Assembly (NCBI RefSeq): GCF_000220705.2
Contig: NZ_CP023202.1
Location: forward strand, 1 to 64,000
Direction of reading: 5' to 3'
DNA length: 64,000 nt
From: Streptomyces xinghaiensis S187
GTDB taxonomy: Bacteria > Actinomycetota > Actinomycetes > Streptomycetales > Streptomycetaceae
This document shows, piece by piece, positions 59,241-64,000 of the stretch. The notes beneath the pieces are model-generated. The model had not been told where the DNA came from. It saw nothing but the letters and a program-made list of their open reading frames with translations, and made no database searches. The translations under genes and the position numbers were made by a program. Each line of letters starts with the position of its first letter. Within the stretch, counting starts at the first letter, position 1.

Positions 59241-59957
59241 TCAGGAGCGGACGCCCGCCTCGCCGGCGTGGGCGAGCGCGCCGGGGGTGAGGCGGCCGAC
59301 GATCGCCGGGGCCTCGTGGACGAGCGTGTCGTCGGTGAGCGCCTCCACCATGAACAGCGCGAAGTCCACACGGCGCGTCAGATTGCCGGCCAGCACCGGG
59401 TCCCCCACGTGCCGGCTCCAGACGGGGAGGCCCTGGCTCTCGCCCTCCTCCAGGGAACTGCCGCGCACCACGGTCCACCGGGTGTCACTGGCGAACACCC
59501 GGCGGCACGCCTCCACCTGGTCGTCGATCTCGACGTACCGGAGGAGCTTCGCCACCCGGGCGGCGATCCGGACGGCCGCCCGGAAGCTCCACGAGTAGCG
59601 GTCCTTGCCGTCGCGCGTGATGTGCCAGCCGCAGGAGAAGACCAGGCGCGCGCCCGGCCGCGCGTGGTCGAGCACCGCCTGCGCCGTCCCCGACGCGTAC
59701 TGCTGCACCCCCCAGGGCACCAGCACCGTCAGCACCCCGTCGCACCCGGCGACCGCGCGCCGCATCACCTCCGGGTCGTTCGTGGGTCCGGGGACGACGG
59801 TCATCCGGCCGTCGAAGGCGGCCAGTTTCGGCACGCTGCGCTCCCGGCAGACGCCGACCACCTCGTAACCGCGCTCCAGCGCGTGCCGGACCATGTACTG
59901 CCCGAGCTTCCCCGAAGCCCCGACGATGCAGACCTTCTTCACACGTTCCGTGCCCAT
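59241..59957 (-). CDS. NAD(P)-binding atypical SDR (NmrA-like)
   Basis: 238 residues from ATG 59957. The cofactor motif is VCIVGASGKLGQYMVRHALERGYEVVGVCRE, the GASGxxG form of atypical SDRs. There is no Tyr-x3-Lys active pair; SCGWHITRDGKDRYSWSF stands in the equivalent region, so it may be a redox sensor or an isomerase-like enzyme rather than a dehydrogenase. It is divergent from a TetR gene. Two palindromes lie between them, so it is probably repressed by that TetR. Confidence 0.87.
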   Translation of the reverse strand: MGTERVKKVCIVGASGKLGQYMVRHALERGYEVVGVCRERSVPKLAAFDGRMTVVPGPTNDPEVMRRAVAGCDGVLTVLVPWGVQQYASGTAQAVLDHARPGARLVFSCGWHITRDGKDRYSWSFRAAVRIAARVAKLLRYVEIDDQVEACRRVFASDTRWTVVRGSSLEEGESQGLPVWSRHVGDPVLAGNLTRRVDFALFMVEALTDDTLVHEAPAIVGRLTPGALAHAGEAGVRS

Positions 59958-59984
59958 GGCGCGGCCCTTCCGCCGGAATGTCAA

Positions 59985-60022
59985 CCTTACGATGTAAGGC
60001 ACGTTAGCCTTATGCCGTAAGG
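59985..60022. promoter_or_regulatory. Two TetR-type operator palindromes between SDR and TetR genes
   Basis: CCTTAC-GAT-GTAAGG at 59985-59999 is a perfect 15-base palindrome. CCTTAT-GCC-GTAAGG at 60008-60022 is a near copy with one mismatch. They are 23 bases apart start to start, in the 97-base gap of the divergent genes. The size and location fit binding of the adjacent TetR protein. Confidence 0.75.
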
Positions 60023-60054
60023 CAGTCAAGGCGGCGAGAGTGGGAGGAGAACGG

Positions 60055-60723
60055 ATGCGCGAGGGAGGCAGAGGGCGGCGCGGGACGCTCAGCCGCGAGC
60101 GGGTGATCCGTACGGCGATGGCGGTGGCGGACGAGAAGGGCTCGGCCGCGCTCACGATGCGGGCCGTCGCCGGGCCGCTGGGCGTCGAGGCGATGTCGCT
60201 CTACCACCACGTCGCCGGCCGGGAGGACCTCCTCGACGGCATGGTGGACGCGGTGTTCGGCGAGATCGAACTGCCACCGCGCGGCACGGACTGGAAGAGC
60301 GCCATGCGCCGGCGCGCGGTATCCGCCCGCGCCGCGCTCCGGCGCCATCCGTGGGCCGTCGCCCTGATGGACTCCCGCACCCGGCCCGGCCCGGCGACCC
60401 TGCGCCACCACGACACCGTGCTCGGCACGTTGCGCGCCGGAGGGTTCTCCGTCCCGATGGCCGCGCACGCCTTCTCGCTGATCGACAGCTATCTGTACGG
60501 CTTCGTCATCCAGGAGCTGAGCCTGCCGTTCAGCGGCCCGGCCGAGCTGGACGAGGTCGCCGGCGCCATCCTGCGCGAGATGCCCGCCGACGCCTACCCG
60601 CACCTCACCGAACTCGCCACCGAGCACGCCCTCAAACCCGGCTACGACTACGCCGACGAGTTCACCTTCGGCCTCGCCCTCATCCTCGACGCCCTGCACC
60701 CGGACGAGGACGGGAGCGCCTGA
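60055..60723 (+). CDS. TetR-family transcriptional regulator
   Basis: 222 residues from ATG 60055 (GGAGGAGAACGG upstream). The DNA-binding domain is LSRERVIRTAMAVADEKGSAALTMRAVAGPLGVEAMSLYHHVAGREDLLDGMVDAVF. The rest is the TetR_C helical ligand domain, with WAVALMDSRTRPGPATLRHHDTVLGTLRAGGFSV. It is divergent from the NmrA-like SDR gene, and two palindromes lie between them, so it very likely represses both genes until a ligand binds. Confidence 0.93.
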   Translation: MREGGRGRRGTLSRERVIRTAMAVADEKGSAALTMRAVAGPLGVEAMSLYHHVAGREDLLDGMVDAVFGEIELPPRGTDWKSAMRRRAVSARAALRRHPWAVALMDSRTRPGPATLRHHDTVLGTLRAGGFSVPMAAHAFSLIDSYLYGFVIQELSLPFSGPAELDEVAGAILREMPADAYPHLTELATEHALKPGYDYADEFTFGLALILDALHPDEDGSA

Positions 60724-61006
60724 GGGCTGCCCGGCCCTGCGCGCCGGACGGGCCGTGGTGTCCGGAGCCGCGTTACCGCGGCCGGCCCGGGCACGGGCCG
60801 GCCGGCGTCGCCCCTCGTCAAGTGCCGTGCGGTTCAGGGGAATCGGCGACCGCGCGTACCGCCGCCCGTCCCGCGCCGCGTACGCTGAGGGCCGCCCGCT
60901 ATCGATCTCTCGTTCCGAAGAACCCGGACACCGTCCCGTGGTCCGCCGCGGCGTGCGGCGAGGGAGACGGGCACGAGGGCTCCCGCCCAGATGGGTTCCG
61001 GCCACC

Positions 61007-62215
61007 ATGATGCCCATGTGCGACACCGCCAGGATGCTGACCTCGCTGCTCGAGGCCAGTCACACGGCCAGCCTCGAGCAACTGCCGTCCCTGGTGGCCG
61101 GGCACGCGGACCGCGTGGGTCTGCATCGTCTGCGGATCTATGTGGCCGATCTGCAGGAGAACGTCCTGCGGGAGGTGACCGGCCGCGGCCCCGACGCCGG
61201 TGCGGGCGGCCGGCAGCTGCGGATCAACGCCACCCTGCCGGGCCGCGCCTTCCAGAGCGCCCGGATCCTCCCCGCCGTCATCGGCGGACGGCGGCAGTAC
61301 TGGGTGCCGGTCCTGGACGGCACCGAGCGGATCGGCGTGCTGAGCTGCGAACCCGCCGAGCCGGGCCCGGAGACGGAGGAGGTGCTGTCCGGCCTGGCCT
61401 CCCTCCTGGGGCTGCTGCTGGTCAGCAAGCGCGCCGTCAGCGACTCGCTCGCCCGGCTGTGCCGCACCCGGCCGATGACGGTCTCCGCGGAGATGCAGTG
61501 GACCCTGATGCCGCCGAAGACTTTCGCCAACCACCGCATGATGATCAGCGCAGCCATGGAGCCGGCCTACGAGATCGCCGGGGACGCCTTCGACTACGCC
61601 GAGGCCGACGGCACCGCCCACCTCGCCCTCTTCGACGCCATGGGCCACGACACCGCCGCGGGGCTGACCGCCAATCTGGCCGTGGCCGCCTGCCGCAGCG
61701 CGCGCCGTCAGGGTGCGGACCTGCCCCGGGTCCGCGAGATCATCGAGCACACCCTGATCGAGCAGTTCGGCCGCAGCCGTTACGCCACCGGCATCCTCGC
61801 CGACCTCGACCTCGGCACCGGGATGCTGAGCTGGATCAACTGCGGCCATCTGCCACCGGTGGTCATACGCGGCGGGCGCACGGCCACCGCCCTGCGCCGC
61901 CGGCCCACGCATCCGCTCGGCACCGGGCTGGGCCTGCCCGTCACCGTCTGCCGCGACCAGCTGGAGCCGGGTGACCGGCTGCTGCTCTACACCGACGGCA
62001 TCACCGAGGCGCGCGGCGCCGGCGGTGAGGAGTTCGGCGTGCAGCGCTTCACGGACTTCATCATCCGCCACGAGGCCGACAAGCTGCCCGTTCCGGAGAC
62101 CCTGCGCCGCCTGGTCCAGGCCGTCCTCGACTACCACGGCGGCACGATGCGGGACGACGCCACCGTCCTGGTCTGCGAGTGGCCCGGCGCGACCGCCGGC
62201 CACCTCCGGCCCTGA
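61007..62215 (+). CDS. GAF-SpoIIE (PP2C-type) phosphatase
   Basis: 402 residues from ATG 61007; ATG codons at 61010 and 61016 are also possible. The first 190 residues form a GAF-like sensor (LLEASHTASLEQLPSLVAGHADRVGLHRLRIYVADLQENVLREVTG). The SpoIIE phosphatase follows: MEPAYEIAGDAFDYAEADGTAHLALFDAMGHDTAAGL, LLLYTDGITEARGAGGEEFG and MRDDATVLVCEWPG, with the metal-binding aspartates intact. It would act on STAS-domain anti-anti-sigma factors. It appears monocistronic, with no kinase or antagonist gene beside it. Confidence 0.9.
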   Translation: MMPMCDTARMLTSLLEASHTASLEQLPSLVAGHADRVGLHRLRIYVADLQENVLREVTGRGPDAGAGGRQLRINATLPGRAFQSARILPAVIGGRRQYWVPVLDGTERIGVLSCEPAEPGPETEEVLSGLASLLGLLLVSKRAVSDSLARLCRTRPMTVSAEMQWTLMPPKTFANHRMMISAAMEPAYEIAGDAFDYAEADGTAHLALFDAMGHDTAAGLTANLAVAACRSARRQGADLPRVREIIEHTLIEQFGRSRYATGILADLDLGTGMLSWINCGHLPPVVIRGGRTATALRRRPTHPLGTGLGLPVTVCRDQLEPGDRLLLYTDGITEARGAGGEEFGVQRFTDFIIRHEADKLPVPETLRRLVQAVLDYHGGTMRDDATVLVCEWPGATAGHLRP

Positions 62216-62230
62216 CCCGGACGGCGCCCG

Positions 62231-63040
62231 TCACTCCCACGGGGCCGGGCCGCTGCGGTCCGCCCACGCGGCCAGGGCGGCTCCGTCGATCCAGCGGATG
62301 CCCGTGTGCGCGGCGTAGTCGACCGCGGGTCCGGTGAACGAGCTGGTGGTGACGAGCGCGGCGACATCGGCCCCGTGGACGGTGAAGCAGGTGCCGCCGA
62401 ACCGCTGCAGTTCCTGGGATCCCACCTTGTTGCCCGCGCAGTAGCGCTTGCACTGGATGACGATCCGCCGGCCGTCCGGGGCGGTGGCCACCACATCCGC
62501 GCCCAGGTCGTTGGCCCCGCCCACCACGCCGACGTCCCGGCAGCCGTCGCGCTCGCACAGCGCCGCCACCGCCTGCTCGAACGCGTCGGCGTCCATGGCG
62601 TCGAAGGCGCCGCGGGCCTCCTCCGGGCAGGGCTCCACGCCCGGCTCCACGCACCGCTCCGGGCCGGGGGCCGGGGCGGCCTCCCGGACGCCTTCCGCGC
62701 CCGGCCCCGGATGCAGGTCGGGCAGGAGTTCCGGCATCGCCTCGCGTTCGGCGGCGGCGATCTCCTCCTCCAGCCCCGGGTGCCGGGCTGCGGTCCGCGC
62801 CCGCCGGCGGCCGCGCACCACGGCGACCGCGGCCATGACGGCCACCAGCGTCCCGAGCGCCGCGGTCGCCAGGTGCCCGGGCGATGCCTGGCTCGCCTGT
62901 CTCAGCGCCAGCCCGATCCCGCAGACGAGGACGATCAGCAGCCCGAGGGAGGAGGCCCACTGGCGCACCCCGAGCGGGCGTCCGGGCTCGGGCCCGGGCT
63001 CGTGGTGGCCGGGTGCGGTGTGCCGGGTCGGTGCGGCCAT
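62231..63040 (-). CDS. Membrane-anchored Mrr-type restriction endonuclease-like protein
   Basis: 269 residues from ATG 63040 (GGGAG upstream). Two hydrophobic helices (residues 29-46 and 57-75) are followed by a polar linker, then a PD-(D/E)xK nuclease domain of the Mrr_cat type: FEQAVAALCERDGCRDVGVVGGANDLGADVVATAPDGRRIVIQCKRYCAGNKVGSQELQRFGG, with Asp and Q-x-K catalytic residues. VTTSSFTGPAVDYAAHTGIRWIDG ends the domain. Such proteins cleave modified DNA or act in phage defence; the membrane anchor suggests action at the envelope. No methyltransferase partner is adjacent. Confidence 0.85.
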   Translation of the reverse strand: MAAPTRHTAPGHHEPGPEPGRPLGVRQWASSLGLLIVLVCGIGLALRQASQASPGHLATAALGTLVAVMAAVAVVRGRRRARTAARHPGLEEEIAAAEREAMPELLPDLHPGPGAEGVREAAPAPGPERCVEPGVEPCPEEARGAFDAMDADAFEQAVAALCERDGCRDVGVVGGANDLGADVVATAPDGRRIVIQCKRYCAGNKVGSQELQRFGGTCFTVHGADVAALVTTSSFTGPAVDYAAHTGIRWIDGAALAAWADRSGPAPWE

Positions 63041-63190
63041 GGCAGGCTCCCCCCCAGAGGTCCGAACGAAGATCGTTCCTGCCTCCTGCCCCCGGTCCGC
63101 GGGTTTACCGCGGCCCCCGCCCACGCCGCCCGCCCACGCCCCGGCGGCGGCCCGCCACCGCTCGCGGTCCGTACACGCGGTCCGTGGCCC

Positions 63191-64000
63191 TCAGCCGTGG
63201 AGCGCCGCCTCGCCGGTCACGCCGATCCCCGTCCGCTCGCCGGGCCGGACGGTCACCGGTCCGGCGACCCGGATGTCCACGGGGCTGTCGAGTCCTTCCA
63301 CCACGACCGTGACCATCGCGTCGTGCCCGAAGTAGCTCACGTCGAGCACCGTGCCGAGGGTCTCCGCGGCCGCCGCCTCGGTGAGCCGCAGCTGTTCCGG
63401 CCGCAGCAGCACGGTCCCCTCCCGCGAGCCGTTCACCGCTCCGCCGTCCCCGGGGGGCGCGGTGACGGGTATCCGGCCCAGGGCGGTGACGGCCGCGCCG
63501 TCGCGCGCCGTGCCGGGGAGGGTCACGGCCTCCCCCACGAAGCCCGCGACCCACAGGTCGGCGGGGTGGCGGTAGACCTCCTGCGGGGTGCCGCACTGGG
63601 CGACCGTCCCGTTCCGTACGACGGCCACCAGGTCGGCGGTGGACAGGGCCTCCTGCTGGTCGTGGGTGACCAGGACCGCGGTGGCGCCGGTGGCGCGCAG
63701 CGCGGCCCGGACATCGGCCCGGACCTCCGTGCGCAGGGCGCTGTCGAGGGCGTTGAACGGCTCGTCCAGCAGCACCAGTTCCGGCCGCGGGGCGAGGGCC
63801 CGGGCCAGCGCCACCCGCTGCTGCTGGCCTCCGGAGAGCTCGTGCGGCATCCGGTCCCCGTAGCCGGCCAGGCCGACCAGGCCGAGCATCTCCTCGGTGC
63901 GGCGGCGGCGCTCCCCGCGGTCCTTGCCGGGCAGGCCGAAGGCCACGTTGCGGGCCACGCTGAGATGCGGGAAGAGCGCGCCCTCCTGCGGGACGATGCC
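63191..64000 (-). CDS. Iron/spermidine-type ABC transporter ATP-binding protein, 5' end outside window
   Basis: The frame is open to base 64000, so only the last 269 residues are present. It contains the Q-loop (GIVPQEGALFPHLSVARNVAFGL), signature LSGGQQQRVALARALA, Walker B ELVLLDEPFNALD, and the H-loop AVLVTHDQQEALS. The C-terminal TOBE domain (LLRPEQLRLTEAAAAETLGTVLDVSYFGHDAMVTVVVEG) is typical of FbpC- or PotA-like importers. The Walker A loop lies outside. The substrate is probably ferric iron by similarity of the LFPHLSV-type region, but that is not certain. The permease would be upstream on this strand. Confidence 0.88.
   Translation of the reverse strand, partial: GIVPQEGALFPHLSVARNVAFGLPGKDRGERRRRTEEMLGLVGLAGYGDRMPHELSGGQQQRVALARALAPRPELVLLDEPFNALDSALRTEVRADVRAALRATGATAVLVTHDQQEALSTADLVAVVRNGTVAQCGTPQEVYRHPADLWVAGFVGEAVTLPGTARDGAAVTALGRIPVTAPPGDGGAVNGSREGTVLLRPEQLRLTEAAAAETLGTVLDVSYFGHDAMVTVVVEGLDSPVDIRVAGPVTVRPGERTGIGVTGEAALHG

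Overview
The window is high-GC actinomycete DNA. GTG starts, strong third-position GC, a snapalysin gene, a Scr1-type XRE/DUF397 pair, bldA-type TTA codons in regulatory and accessory genes and, above all, a tap-tpg pair point to Streptomyces. tap-tpg (53505-56194) encodes the telomere-associated protein and the telomere-capping terminal protein. Together with a helicase-associated-domain protein at the left edge and several decayed insertion sequences, it suggests an arm of a linear chromosome or a linear plasmid rather than the conserved core.

Layout. 1-8730 is an accessory island: the end of a helicase-like gene, then a biological-conflict cassette lying between two oppositely oriented IS256-family relics (743-1240 and 7433-8730). 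The cassette holds a trypsin-co-occurring-domain protein, a 400-residue unknown protein, a Nudix hydrolase and a frameshifted trypsin-STAND NTPase-TPR protein. 8840-13965 looks like an uncharacterised secreted-peptide locus: an 8-cysteine precursor of 65 residues, a MauE-like disulfide oxidoreductase, a membrane-anchored thioredoxin, a frameshifted ABC exporter and a type I signal peptidase on one strand, with a divergent AraC-type regulator carrying a TTA codon. 14120-24220 is mixed metabolism: an IS3 relic, snapalysin, a YjbR-type protein, propionyl-CoA synthetase, and an FMO-SDR-MFS operon with a divergent PucR-type regulator. 24490-28380 has a solo TnpB element next to a broken HAMP/SpoIIE locus. 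28405-31537 encodes envelope glycan proteins (GT-C-like, GtrA, GT2). 31597-37224 holds an aldehyde dehydrogenase and a nitric-oxide module: a quinol NO reductase, a small membrane partner and an Fe-S-type regulator, with a shared operator-like inverted repeat.

37398-40933 holds an FAD oxidase, an S-adenosylmethionine methyltransferase, DUF397 and an XRE regulator. 41151-46630 has a PLP enzyme and a second protease-based cassette: a trypsin-endonuclease I fusion divergent from a cytoplasmic subtilisin with a tiny I9-like partner, closed by a strong terminator. 46693-48364 is a CoA-disulfide reductase-rhodanese gene behind a CsoR/CstR-like operator. 48666-51565 couples a SpoIIE phosphatase to a cobalamin-binding protein with the CarH/LitR W-x9-EH light-sensor motif. 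The remainder holds a cupin regulator, an epoxide-hydrolase-like enzyme, tap-tpg, several small regulators and enzymes, another SpoIIE phosphatase, a membrane-anchored Mrr-type nuclease, and an iron-type ABC ATPase cut by the window end.

At least four genes carry apparent frameshifts (trypsin-STAND, ABC exporter, IS256 transposase, SpoIIE). They may be decay in a plastic arm or assembly indels. No tRNA, rRNA or CRISPR array was seen. All calls come from reading the sequence; no database search was run.
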